The notes: generated from the sequence alone by a model not told the origin. Shown: positions 21,476 through 32,719, counted from the stretch's first letter. The stretch: DNA of 64,000 bases from Sepioteuthis lessoniana (GCA_963585895.1 OY757912.1:84781313-84845312), one strand, 5' to 3'. Numbers and translations: made by a program.

Positions 21476-22415
21476 GATTGATTGATTTTAACGAGATATC
21501 ATCCGGGAGGTTAGAGAATCGGGTTTATTGCATGTTCAGATTAACATTGCCCAGTCAGCTGGGGCTGTAGAATACACTGACTGCACCTCAGCAGATGGGT
21601 AAGACCCCCCCTAACGAGTGTCCTGATATGACATAAAACAATCTGATGGTGAGGTTCCAGCAGTGCTGGAGCTTTGGGGAATGCGGAGTACCCCTTCATT
21701 GCCATCGCTCCCAGCTTCACTCTGGCCCGGAGTGGTAGCACCTGATAGGGCCATATCTATGGGTTAAATAGAACTAACAGCATACTTATGCTAAACTGAA
21801 TTGAGTAAACTGAATAGCTTGAAATAGAAATGTTTTTGACAATTAAACCGTACTTACACTTAAATTGCGTGCTTATGCTTAACTGAATTATTTCAAATAG
21901 AACTGTTTTTCGACATTAAAACTGTATTTACACTTAACTGAATTATTACATATAACTGCTTGAATAGTTTGAAATAGAAATGTTTTTGACAATTAAACTG
22001 TGTACTTATGCTAAACTGAACTGTTTTCAATAGAACAGATTATTTACATAAAAATGGATTTGGCGTTAAATAACCTACAAAGGTTGATATGCCATAAAAC
22101 CAAACAAACCAAACCAATCAGATTAACAGTTTTTGTGTAATTGTTTCTTAAGAGGTCTTATCGAATATGAATAATTTTTAAAGAGATCTATTTGATCCAT
22201 TGATAGATACCTAACAGGTACAACCACTTCGAGTTAGCACTTCGAGATGGCACTGAAGACGTACTCCACACAACTCAGATCTCCAGAACTGGAACCGCAT
22301 TATCAGATGCAGTTTAGTGTCATACACAGGACAACCCTTTTTGGAAGAGGAGTCTTACCCCCCCCACCACCACCAGCAAGGATTACAGTCGACGCATTTT
22401 AAACCCAACCGATAG
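21476..22415 (-). mobile_element. Divergent Rep-C subfamily copy, split by a full Rep-C
   Basis: The minus-strand tail is at 21476-21546 (plus strand: GATTGATTGATTTTAACGAG). The interior resumes at 22129 (GTTTTTGTGTAATTGTTTCT), matching the arrangement at 7485-7640. The head runs to about 22415. The Rep-C at 21547-22117 lies between the two halves with a clean target duplication. Confidence 0.8.
21547..22117 (+). mobile_element. Full-length Rep-C, 571 bp, with 11-bp target duplication
   Basis: TCAGATTAACA occurs at 21536-21546 and 22118-22128. The element starts TTGCCCAGTCAGCTGGGGCT and carries CCATCGCTCCCAG, CCCGGAGTGGTAGCACCTGA, several internal units, and the hairpin tail followed by AAACCAAACAAACCAAACCA. 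It has no open reading frame of note. Its 5' start is identical to that of the copy at 26307-26858. Confidence 0.95.
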
Positions 22416-22694
22416 AACTTAAAAAATAGGTCAAGGTTATTGCTGCGCAACATTTCAGTCAAGAGCACGATACAACGTATCTTTGGTCAGCCATTTTTAA
22501 AGCTCGACCTTTTTCTTTTGACATTCATTGTGGTAGTTGAGATATAAACTTATGATTTGTGATTTATTCGAGGTTTTATAGGGTCTCCTTTAAAATAGGT
22601 TTTATGGAGACTTCTTAAAAGAATTGTTTAAAATAATGTTTTATACAATTATACAATTTGGTATATTGTATTTGATCATTGTGTATATGTGTAC

Positions 22695-22986
22695 GAGGTG
22701 CCCGCGGTGGAATGGTTATCGTCGCAGGATATGGACACGGTGACACGAGTTCAAATCCTGTACCTGACTGATTGCATTTCACATAGCACTAATACCCATG
22801 GGAAAGGTATGAATCCAAATATTCTCCCTCCAGCTATGGGTAAATAGTAGGGCAGACTAGGTTCTTCAGCCTTGGTTAGGCAACTAGTCTAGGAGAAGGA
22901 AAACTCTGAATTCAAACCTGCTAAACTCCACTTAAAAATTGACCTTGTGTCATATCCTGCCCGAGCGGAGGGGTTGGGTAGATATG
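22695..22986 (+). mobile_element. Full-length SINE-A
   Basis: The A-box region is GTGGAATGGTTATCGTCGCA and the B box is GAGTTCAAATCC. The central domain CCATGGGAAAGGTATGAATC and the tail CCCGAGCGGAGGGGTTGGGT are intact. Similar TATGTGTACG and ATATGTACG words flank it, suggesting a diverged target duplication. Confidence 0.9.
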
Positions 22987-23624
22987 ATATATGTACGCGT
23001 TCTTGTGTGTGTGTATGTGTGTGCGTGTGTGCGTGTGTGCTGCGGAAAAGTCTGCCAGGAACTTCGAAGAAGTAGTAAAAAGGAAATGAAAAAACGTTTC
23101 TGTTCATTTCTGTTAATCTATATTTATTTGTAACTGCATACTTACCGATCTATCGTTTGTATATGTCACATTTTAATTTTAAATATATATATAAGAATAT
23201 CGGAAAAGAGAGAGAGAGAGCACTTAAAAATTCCAGGGGAAAGGGATAGATAACTTAGCCTAAATGAAACCTATCCCCACCTTCTGACCCATACCCACAC
23301 TCTTGTACTTTTACAGCGGGGGTTGAGGGAGACCGATAGATGTCTACATAAAGAGCAAAGAAAGACCAAAATCGAACTGACAGTAGGACTTGCTCTAACT
23401 CTACTGCATAGAAGAAAGATCTAATGATAGAGTGGGAGCAAAAGCTTAGGAAGCACTGGGAGATATTTTATGAGAAATGTTGTTTATCATGTAGTTATTA
23501 ATGAAAATATAATTTTCCTTTATTTGTTAAAGTATTCTGTTTACTTTGCTGAATCATATACGTACATCTATAAAAAAAAATGAAAAATGTTTAAATATCT
23601 CTAATATATTTCTTCATGTAGACA
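22987..23624. other. No gene seen; GT-rich run
   Basis: GT-rich simple sequence at 23003-23040 and a short AG run at 23206-23220; nothing else recognised. Confidence 0.45.
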
Positions 23625-23755
23625 CACTAGTGTTGGTCGAGCAGAAGAACTTACATTCATCAGCTCCGCGCAGACACTATGTACGGTCTAGACGACTTAC
23701 CAAGTGTGGTGGCCGATAGAGATAGATGGTGAGAGTCAAAGGAATCCGTGCCATG
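23625..23755 (+). mobile_element. RTE-like LINE 3' fragment
   Basis: ACTTACATTCATCAGCTCCG and the following CAGACACT match the QLCADTG-coding region of other RTE-like copies. GATAGAGATAGATGGTGAG and GGAATCCGTGCC follow as in the family 3' end. Confidence 0.65.
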
Positions 23756-23903
23756 CATACATACATACATACATACATGCATGCATACATACATATCTAA
23801 TATAATTAGGAACTCCGGTGGATTGTTTTTATAGTAAGCTAGATCCAACCACAGGGTGGTGGAAAAGGGGAAACATATATGAGGAGATTCGAGGTAGTTA
23901 CAT

Positions 23904-23952
<49 letters not shown>

Positions 23953-24715
23953 AAAGGGGAAACGAATGGGAACGTGAACGGAGTTTCTCCAAGTCAAGCA
24001 GCGGGTGCCCGAGTTAGAAATATATGTATCAGCAGCAAATGGGCCGGTGGGCTCTGATTGGCTGGGAGAAATTCAAACGGAAAAACCGTTACAGAGGACA
24101 CAGGAGGAAAGAGGAAATGAAAGTTAGTTGAACACGAGACGCGATGATGTGAAGACAGACCGAAAATTACGGTACCCATTTTTGGGTGAGCTCCGCGTAG
24201 GGCCGAAAGTACATTAGTGCGCTGGGCCAGGTAGTCTTGAAGAAGCAACTTGAGTACCTAGAGAACTATAGCAGCAAACGAGGAGATAATATCAAGGTTT
24301 GTGTCTGCCTCTATCGTCCTGTGACGGTTTGTTTCTCTCTATCTATAGCAGTTGACTTATTTTCATATTCTGTTTCTCTCTTGTCGGTAACCACCCGGAA
24401 AGGATGATGGCAAATAAATTTCATATAAAAAAAAAAACAAAAAAAAAAACAAACAACAAAAAACAACAAAACAAAAACAGACGGTGTTTTGTGTGTGTGT
24501 CACGTTTCTTACTGTGAGGTTGCAACGGGGGTTCGACTGAAATCTTAGGCGTAGTGCTACACTCATAAACCCGTTAGAACTGTGGTGGTACAAATTTCTA
24601 TGTAGTGCCATAACGCTACGAGGGTCTGCAAAGAACCATGGTGGTGTAAGCATCTATTTGGTGTCGTAGCGTTACACATGCATATATGCAAATGAAAAGA
24701 AAAGAACTTTAGTGG
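23756..24715. other. No gene seen; microsatellites
   Basis: A CATA run at 23756-23795 and an AG run of about 42 bases at 23908-23949. The rest, including A-rich 24425-24480, shows no recognised element. Confidence 0.5.
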
Positions 24716-27335
24716 ATTTTACCGTTCCAGTAGACCAGAGTCAAAATAAAAGAAAATGGAAAGATGGGCAAACACTTGGATTTTATCAGAGAGCTGAAAA
24801 GTTGTGAAGCATGAAGGTGACGGTGATGCTAATTGTTGTTGGTGCACTTGGAACGATTCCTAAAGGTCTGGAAAAAGACTAAGGGAACAGTAGATCATAA
24901 CAAGAATAGAAACAATCCAGACCACAGCACTGTTAAAATCAGTTAGAACACTTTGAAGAGTCCTGGAAACCAGAGAAGAATTGCTGTCACTCGGACTTCA
25001 GTGAAAGACCTCAAGCTAAAAATGGTTTGAAAACTAAAATAAAGCAAAAAAAAAAAAAAAAAAAGGAAAGGAAAAAGAAAGCGAAAAGAGAGATAAGTAC
25101 GTAGACCTTGCTAGAGAACTAAAAAACTATAGAACATGAAGGTGACGGTGATACCAATTGTGGTTGGTGAACTTGGAACAATCCCTAAGAATTGATAAAG
25201 GGGCAGGAAGACTTGGAAATAAGAAGACAAGAAGAGACCATCCAGACTACATTATTATTACGATTGCCCCAAATACTGAAAAGAGTCCTGGAAACTTGAG
25301 GAGACTTGCTTTCACTCAAACTCCAGTGAGAAACCATCAGCTAACACTGGTGGGAAAAAACTCTAAAAGGAATAATTATGATTTTAAAATATCATACGAG
25401 ACAACTTGGACATGGCTAAGAAAGGGAAACCTTATGCTGTAAACTGAATCTCTTCTGATAGTAGCATAAAACAACTCTATAAGGACTAATTATGTCAAAG
25501 CATGAAGAGATAGGATGACAAAATTGCTGATGTAGATTATATGGTGATTTAGATGAAACGATCAATCGTATAATCAGCGAATACATGAAATTAGCGCAAA
25601 AATAGTATTAGACTAAACACGACTTGGTAGACAAAGTTATTCCCTGTGAATTGTGCAAGAAGTTTAAATTCGACTAAACGAACAAGTGGTCTATACACAA
25701 CCCCGAATTTGTCCAGGGGAATTAGAGGCACAAACTTCTTTGGGACTTTGAAATACAAACGGATCACCTAATCTAGACCAGACGACCTGACTTAGTGAAA
25801 AAAAAAAGAAAAAGAAAAGAAAATAGAACCTGCTAAATAGTGAACTTTGCTGCCCGGCAGACCACTGAGTGAAAATAAAAGAAAGCAAAAAGATAGATAA
25901 ATACCTAGATCTTGCCAGAGAACTAAAACAAACTATGGAACATGAAGGTGATGGTGATACCAATTGTGGTGGGTGCACTTTGGATAATCCTTAAAAGAAT
26001 TGGTTATGGGACAGGAAGACTTGGAAATAAGAGGACAAATAGAGACCATCCAGACAACAGCGTTATTAAGATCGGACAGAATATTGAGAAGAATCCTGTA
26101 AACTTGAGGAGACTTGCTGTCACTAAAACTCCAGTGAGAAACTATTAGCTAACGCTGATGTGAAAAACTCTCAAAGAGTAAATAATAATGATAATAATAA
26201 TGAGCTCGAGATATCCCCTAGGAGCCTGGAGAGAGGACTGAAGGAATTGAAAATCAGAGAGAGGATCGAAATCCCCTAGTCTATAACATTGATGAGATTA
26301 GCTAGATTGGTTTGGTTTGGTTTGGTTTGCTGGGTTTTATGGCATATCAACCTTTGTAGGTTATTTAACGCCAAATCCATTTTTATGTAAATAATCTATT
26401 CTATTTAAAACAATTCAGTTTAGCATAAGTACACAGTTTAATTGTCAAAAACATTTCTATTTCAAACTATTCAAGCAGTTATATGTAACAATTCAGTTAA
26501 GTGTAAATACAGTTTTAATGTCGAAAAACAGTTCTATTTGAAATAATTCAGTTAAGCATAAGCATGCAGTTTAAAATGTAAGTACGGTTTAATTGTCAAA
26601 AACATTTCTATTTCAAGCTATTCAGTTTACTCAATTCAGTTTAGCATAAGTATGCGGCTAGTTCTATTTAACCCATAGATAGGACCCTTATCAGGGAGCG
26701 ATGTCAATAAAGGAGTACTCCGCATTCCCCAAAGTTTCAGCACTGCTAGAACCTCACCATCAGATTGTTTAGTGTCATATCAGGACACTCAATTGGGAGG
26801 TCTTACCCCTCTGTAGAGGTACAGTCAGTGTATTCTACAGCCCCAGCCGACTGGGCAAAGATTAGCTAGAATATTGAGAAGCACCCCGGAGACCTTAGGA
26901 GACTTGCTGTCATTCAGACTCCAGTGAAAGATCACCAACACTGGTGTGAAAAACTCACAAGGAGGAAAATGAAAATAATAATACTGAAAATAAGACTGGA
27001 GGAATTGAAAATGTGGGGAAGAATCAAAATTAGGCGATCACATCATAACTGAAATCAGACAGAATAGTCAGAAGAGTTCTGGAGATCTAAAGAGACTTGC
27101 TGTAATTCCAACTCAGTCCAAGACTCTAAGACCACCCGTAAACCGGTGTGAAAAACTCACTGGGAGTGATCTAAAAGAAAGGAAGATCGGTGGACGAATC
27201 GAGACCATCCAAACAACAGAATCGACTTGATTACTAAGATACCTAGACACCTGAGGAGATTTACTGTCTCTCAGACTCCAGTGAAATACCCCCAGTTGGT
27301 GTGAAAGACTTGCAAGAAATAATAATAATTCTTTG
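24716..27335 (+). mobile_element. Head-to-tail series of about six R4-like LINE 3' ends
   Basis: Each unit carries the end of the LINE reading frame and 3' UTR, with words such as ATGAAGGTGACGGTGAT, ACCATCCAGACAACAG, GAGGAGACTTGCTGTCA and GTGTGAAAAACTC, ending in AAT-rich tails. Approximate units: 24716-25026, 25075-25395, 25396-26215, 26216-26960 (split by Rep-C), 26985-27175 and 27176-27335. The third unit is the longest and includes pieces upstream such as TTWTWLRKGNL. All frames contain stops. The series suggests repeated insertion at the same kind of target, or duplication of the 3' end. Confidence 0.85.
26307..26858 (-). mobile_element. Full-length Rep-C, 552 bp, with 12-bp target duplication
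   Basis: AGATTAGCTAGA occurs at 26295-26306 and 26859-26870. Joining the flanks restores the R4-like 3' end sequence, so this copy inserted into the LINE series. The minus-strand start is TTGCCCAGTCGGCTGGGGCT; the tail ends in AAACCAAACCAAACCAAACC-type repeats. Confidence 0.95.
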
Positions 27336-28195
27336 GGATTTTTTACATAAAAAGTATCGCACGTATAAAATTGCAATACACATGTAGATGATAAATAAAG
27401 CATTAAAATGTCATATTAATATTTAATATTTTGTGTTAGTTTCTAATTAGACAGTAAATGTTTCACGGATTCAACTAGTTTTATTGTTTCTTCTATAAAA
27501 TTAGACAAAAAAAGGCATTATCCATTTATTATCAATGGAGGCGCGTAGAAACCCCATAACTTGAGTTCAAAGAAATAAAAGAAAAAAATGTTCAATATTC
27601 TCTCTTGAAAGTTTTATCTTGAATAACTGCAATTTTTATTGCTGCTTTGGTATATGCTTGTTACCCTTAAGTGTGATGTTTATTGATGCACAGGGACACA
27701 GAGACCACAGATTGGAAACTTCTGTTGTATGATATAGTGCATGAGCACGCACGCGCGTATGTGTATGTGTGTGTGTTTATTCAGGCTAAGTGGCCCTAGG
27801 CCAGTTTCAAGCCTTGGGGAGAATCTAGTTTGGCCAATGTCCATTTTTAGCATTTCTGTACTACATGAGATCTTATTTGTAATTCATATCTATCACTTCT
27901 TTATTCCCCATCTTCCCCCGAATGCTTTTTTTTTTTGCCCTTTCTGGCTAAGATTCTGACTCTGTGAATTGGAATTCTTCCATTAGATAACGAAAATAGT
28001 TTAGTTTCTTTCGTCGCCATCTTGCCTTTTATCACCGTTCGTCTCTCTTCTTCGCATCCGATAGGAAATAAAAATTGGTTTTTACAGGAAACATTTGAAA
28101 ATATTTTTGTAATTTCCTTATTTCATTTTATTTTGTTTTATTTTATTTTTGCTTTGTATTGAAAGTTGGATATTTTGGTTAAAATTTAAAACTTA
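27336..28195. other. No gene seen
   Basis: AT-rich; ATTTT repeats at 28120-28150. No recognised element. Confidence 0.45.
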
Positions 28196-28435
28196 ATTTC
28201 GTTCCGATGGCGTAGTGACAAATATGCTGGATCGCGATATGGTAGTAAACGAGTTCGTACTCCTGTCGCGCTATTACGTTCACTTTTGGACTAATACCCT
28301 TGAGAAAGGTACCAACTCCCTTATCGCCCCAGCTATGGTTTAAACAGTACCACTACTGTTCTTCCACAAGGATAGCTTTGGCATTAAAATAAACCCCAAA
28401 GATTGATGTGCCATTAAATAAAGAAACCTAACAAA
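28196..28435 (+). mobile_element. SINE-B copy
   Basis: The head is diverged (GATGGCGTAGTGACAAATAT). The body has CGAGTTCGTACTCCTGTCGC, GCTATTACGTTCACTTTTGG, CTTGAGAAAGGTACCAACTC and the tail GATTGATGTGCCATTAAATA. Confidence 0.9.
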
Positions 28436-28514
28436 AATTTAATCAATTATCCATATCATTATTCAAGAAAAATTTATTTGTCTTTTTTCTATATACAGAC
28501 AAATAGTTCGACGT

Positions 28515-28864
28515 AGAGCTATCAAATTTGGTATACATATCTACTGGAACCAGAGGAACGTTCAAATGTTTAAAAAAAGTTTTTTTAAAAGTTCCCTCAG
28601 TGGAGAAAGGTTAGTTCTCATCGAGAAGGGATCTCTAAAAATCAGCTACGTTGCTGAAACGTAACAAATGTACAGAATTTATTTTTCCATATTAAAAAAA
28701 AACAATTATTTCTATTATTGAAATAGTTATTCACATTTGATTCAATCTAAGTTTGTTCACCTCAACATTTTAAAACTCTATTACAATCTATCTATCTATC
28801 TATCTATCTTCGATGTAGATCTATCTATCTATCTACGATGTAGATCTATCTATCTTCAATGTAG

Positions 28865-28913
<49 letters not shown>

Positions 28914-29265
28914 CGATGTAGATCTATCTATCAATCTATCTATCTATGTCTGTTCACCCTTCTATTTTTAAAATCTGAATCTATTCATATTTTGCTCATT
29001 CTTTATCTATTGATCTCTCTATCTCTATATTTATCGCAGTCTATTCATATCAAGCTCACTGTTTGTTTATCTATCTATCAATCGCAAAAATATAATCTAT
29101 CATTACAAACGGCAGGAGTTTATTTGTTTGTTCTCAAAACTGTTTGATGATAGAGCAACTAAATTTGATATGCATGTTTATTGGACTTAACGGAGGGTTT
29201 AAATATTTAAAAAAATCATATTTGTTCCTTATAAGAAAGAGGGTTTCTCATCGAGAGAATGATGG
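28515..29265 (+). repeat. ATCT array flanked by a pair of related repeats
   Basis: Bases 28515-28665 and 29145-29265 are related (GAGCTATCAAATTTGG versus GAGCAACTAAATTTGA; both with TCTCATCGAGA). Between them, 28785-29100 is an ATCT-type array with a higher-order unit containing CGATGTAGATCTATCTATCT. The long open frame across the array is a translation of the repeat. Confidence 0.85.
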
Positions 29266-29505
29266 TTAGATGGTTTCTTTGTTTAATGGCATATCAACCT
29301 TTGTAGGTTATTTAATGCCAAAGCCATTCTCCTAGAAGAACAGTTGTGGTACTATTTAACCCATAGCTGGGAGGATAAGGGGGTTCATACCTTTCCCAAG
29401 GGTATTTGCCCGAAAGTGAACGTAATAGCGCGACTGGAGTACGAACTCGCTTATTACGATTCCGCAGTCCATCGCTTTAACCATTACACCACGAGAACAC
29501 CCCCC
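29262..29505 (-). mobile_element. Full-length SINE-B with ~9-bp target duplication
   Basis: TCGAGAGAA occurs at 29251-29259 and 29506-29514. On the plus strand the copy runs tail to head; the hairpin is clear at 29288-29319, with outer stem GGCAT/ATGCC and inner stem AACCT/AGGTT closing a TTGT loop. The tRNA-like head ends ACCATTACACCACGAGAACA. Confidence 0.9.
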
Positions 29506-29774
29506 TCGAGAGAACGTCTCTGATAACTGACAATAAAATCACTTGGCTTGCTAAGATAATCATTCGTATTAAACATGTCAATTTAGTTTTATATGAACTT
29601 CTTCAAACTGAAGATGTACAGTAAATGAATGATATTACTGCTTACTTAAAACTAACAATCCAGAAAGAATAAATGATGTTTACATCGATAAATCTCTTTC
29701 CTAAAAAAAAGTAACAAGAAGGAATTTCTCAGCAAGACTCCGAGGTTTTTTGCACAGAAAATTATTTTTACAAT

Positions 29775-30960
29775 TAATGCATCATCATCATCATAATCAT
29801 TGAGTCCTGTTGGCAACACGGATTCCCTGGACTCTCTCGCCATCTGTCCCTATCGTTCATCGCTCTTGGTAGGTCCTTTAGATGGCATCGGCCAACGTGG
29901 GTGCGTTCATGTGTGGGAGCTCAAAAGAGAAATTCGTTTATGACTTCATCTCTGCTTCTCTAGCAGTCCCCACAATATCTTGTTTGTCTTACTTGCATGG
30001 TTTGGAAGATGGGAGATAAGTGGTCACACAGCTGCTGTTTTGTGTGGTGTTACTTCCAAGATTTGTTCAAAACAGCACGCTGCATCCTTGCGTAGCTCCC
30101 ATCTAGCTTCGTATAGTCCAAGAGGTACAGCCATAGAATAGTACTGAGACGGCTACATCTTGGAAGAATTCCCGTTTTATTACATCAGAGAGATCAGATT
30201 TCCATATGGTCTCGATATCAGTCCATGCTTTTCTTATACGTACGCTGACATCGCTTTCAGTTGATGCGATATTGCTACCGAAGTATATTTCATTAAATCT
30301 ATTGATGTTCATTGTACGTATTCTGAGTTGATTATTGTTGTATAGTGGCTCGTACTACGTGACTTCCGGTATCGCGGAGGTAAGAAAGACGTCGTGTTTC
30401 TCAAACACGAGGGTTCTGCAAGATCTTGGTCAGTAGTAAGACCAACTTCGGACGTAACACCACACATTGCGAGACTTATAATATTCGTTGGACTGTACCG
30501 CTTCAGTTAATAAATAGTTAACTCTATTTAACTGTGTATCCCTTTCTTACAACGTTACAACAATTATAAATAGATGTGATGCTAATGTATCTCCTTGCAA
30601 AACTCAAGTGACAATATCACAGAAATCAGTATCGCCTTCATGTAAGCTAACCATTGTTTTCGTGTTTTTGAAGAACATTATTATAGCGATAACAGTTTCT
30701 TTGGGGGGGTGACCATATACTAGAAGTATTTGCTCCGTTTTTTCTTTGTGTATGGAATTAAGTTTCTTAGGGAAATCTACAAACAATAGTGTTTCCTCAA
30801 GATTTTTTGCGCTTGCTTTTTCGATGATTCGACGTATAGTCAGAATCTGTGAAGTTGCGGATTGATTTCTTTGAAAAATGGTTCTAACTTTTCTAAGGAA
30901 TTTTCACAACTTCAGGTCGATAAATAGGAGTAGGTAAAAAAAATCAAACTGCATCATTGT
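29775..30960 (-). mobile_element. RTE-like LINE fragment, interrupted by a solo LTR
   Basis: Minus-strand frames give reverse transcriptase pieces (LPKET-like HPPKETVIAIIMFFKNTKT with GDTDFCDIV) and the downstream region (SDVSVRIRKAWTDIETIWKSDLSD, KREFFQDVAVSVLFYGCTSWT). The copy ends at CAT-rich repeats near 29776, the minus-strand ATG tail. Several stops break it. The solo LTR at 30336-30562 separates the two halves. The clade call rests on the 3' tail and gene content and could be another APE-type LINE. Confidence 0.8.
30336..30562 (+). mobile_element. Solo LTR with 5-bp target duplication
   Basis: A 227-bp block begins TGTTGTATAG and ends CGTTACAACA, forming the TG...CA ends of an LTR. 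ATTAT flanks it at 30331-30335 and 30563-30567. An AATAAA signal lies near 30510. It sits inside the minus-strand RTE-like copy. No internal region remains, so it is a fossil left by recombination between LTRs. The superfamily cannot be told from the LTR alone. Confidence 0.85.
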
Positions 30961-30964
30961 ACTC

Positions 30965-31205
30965 TTTCAAAGGAAATGGAATCGGTGATCCAAGTTCTAA
31001 TCGTGGACGAAGATGTTTGTGTTTCACTTCGCGCTAATGCCCTATGGAAAGGCATAAATCCCCTTAGCTATGGTTAAATAGTAAGACAGATCGGGTTCTT
31101 TAGGCTTGGTATGGCAACCAGTTTAAGAGAAAGGAAAATCTGAATTCAAACTGTACTCTACTCCGCTAAAAAATTGGTCGTGGTAAAAGTGTTGGATAAA
31201 TAAAA
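30965..31205 (+). mobile_element. SINE-A copy, diverged
   Basis: Contains CGTGGACGAAGATGTTTGTG, GCCCTATGGAAAGGCATAAA, TTTAGGCTTGGTATGGCAAC and a reduced tail. Confidence 0.75.
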
Positions 31206-31529
31206 TAAAAAAAGGAGGCATTACTTTTGGAGCCACCGTCTGACGAGAGTGGTACATGAATTCTTGTTCATAGTAGATAAAAATGCATCACTTGTAGTTG
31301 TAATTATATGCGGTAAGAAGTTGTAATTTCTTGCTGAAAACTTGCTCTATCCGAAAGTATTATTGTATCCTTTGTATTTGTTCTCCTTTCCGTAGAAATA
31401 AAGAGAAGTCATTAGTTTTGAAATCAAAGGAGATAAGCAAAAGAATGGTCAGTTCAAAACGGAGACCCACAAGAAGGGGAAATAGAACCTTCGTTTTTAG
31501 GATAGTGCGCTGGTATAATCTAAAAGTAG
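31206..31529. other. No gene seen
   Basis: A short open frame at 31331-31537 has no recognised domain; no repeat assignment. Confidence 0.4.
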
Positions 31530-31788
31530 CACCCTAAAAAACAACCGCTGTACGACCGCTTACCTCCCATCTTACAAACCATCAAAGTAAAACTAGTAAG
31601 ACCTGCTGGGTAATGCTAGTGACATAAGGAAGAAATCATAAGAGACGTTCTCCTATGGACTCCTACACATGGAGTGTTGACCAACCAGCAAGATCTTACA
31701 TTCATCAACTCTGTGCTGACACTGGATGACATCTAGAGAACTTGTCGAAAACGATAGCAGATAGATAGATAGATAGATAGATAGATAG
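31530..31788 (+). mobile_element. RTE-like LINE 3' fragment ending in a GATA run
   Basis: Translation resembles the family's late region: CCTATGGACTCCTACACATG corresponds to WTPTH and CATTCATCAACTCTGTGCTG to IHQLCA. The GATAGAGATAGA-coding stretch has grown into a GATA run at 31752-31787. Confidence 0.7.
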
Positions 31789-32090
31789 TGGAGGTGCCTG
31801 TGGTATAATGGTTATCGTCGTAGGAAATGGACACGTCGACACGAGTTCAAATCCTGGATGAGACTGATTGGATTTCACATAGCACTAATACCCTTGGGAA
31901 AGGTATGAATCCAATTGTTCTCCCTACAGCTATGGGTAGATAGTAGAGCAGACTGGTTTCTTCAGCCTTGGTTAGGCAACTAGTCTAGGAGAAGGAAACC
32001 CTGAATTCAAACTTGTTAAACTCCGCTTAAAAATTGACCTTGTGTCATATCCTGTCCGAGCGGAGGGGTTGGGTAAATATGATAGATAGA
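31789..32090 (+). mobile_element. Full-length SINE-A
   Basis: The head GAGGTGCCTGTGGTATAATG starts directly after a GATA run. The tail GAGCGGAGGGGTTGGGTAAA runs into a second GATA run, so the target was probably the GATA microsatellite. Confidence 0.92.
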
Positions 32091-32099
32091 TATATTGAT

Positions 32100-32610
32100 A
32101 TGGTTGGTTGGTTGTTTGGGTTTATATTTCATAAAACCCTTGTAGGTTATTTAATGCCAAATCCATTTTTATACAAATAATCCGTTCTATTCAAACAGTT
32201 CAGTTTAGCAAGAGCACACGGTTTAATTGTCAAAAACATTTCTATTTCAAGCTATTCTGTTTTTTCAAACAGTTCTAATTCAAAAAATTCAGTTTAGTAT
32301 AAGTGTAGTTTTGTTCACTCACAGTTAAATGTCAAAACATTTCTATTTCAATCAATTCAGTTTAACAATAGTACGCAGTTTTGTTCTATTTGACCCATAG
32401 ATAGGACCCTATCAAGTGCTACCATTCCGGGCCAGAGTGGACCTGGGAGCGATGGCAGTGAAGGGGTACTCCACATTGCCCAAAGTTCCAACATCACTGG
32501 AACCTCACCATCAGATTGTTTAGTGTCATATCTAGGACACTCGTTGGTGGGAGGTCTTAGCCCTCAGCAGAGGTAGAATCGGTGTATTCTATAGCCCCAG
32601 CTGTCTGGGC
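32100..32610 (-). mobile_element. Rep-C copy, full length
   Basis: Begins with GGTTGGTTGGTTGTTTGGGT (reverse of the CAACC-rich tail) and ends CAGCTGTCTGGGCAA, i.e. the usual 5' start on the minus strand. The internal array is present. Confidence 0.9.
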
Positions 32611-32635
32611 AAAGATAGAGATGGTTTGGTTTAGT

Positions 32636-32719
32636 TTCATTGTTTAATGACGTATTAACCTTCCTGGGTTATCTAAGTAATGGTACGATGTAACCCATAG
32701 CTGGAAGGATAAGGAGGTT

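Noticed and set aside
22695-22770. Functional tRNA gene
   Set aside because: The A and B boxes belong to the head of SINE-A; the acceptor and anticodon stems do not pair well and the same unit recurs across the window.
23660-23992. 110-codon minus-strand frame
   Set aside because: Its centre is Ser/Leu repeats from an AG run and Tyr/Met/Cys repeats from a CATA run.
28737-29147. 136-codon open frame
   Set aside because: It translates an ATCT microsatellite array (IYLS repeats), so it is not a gene.
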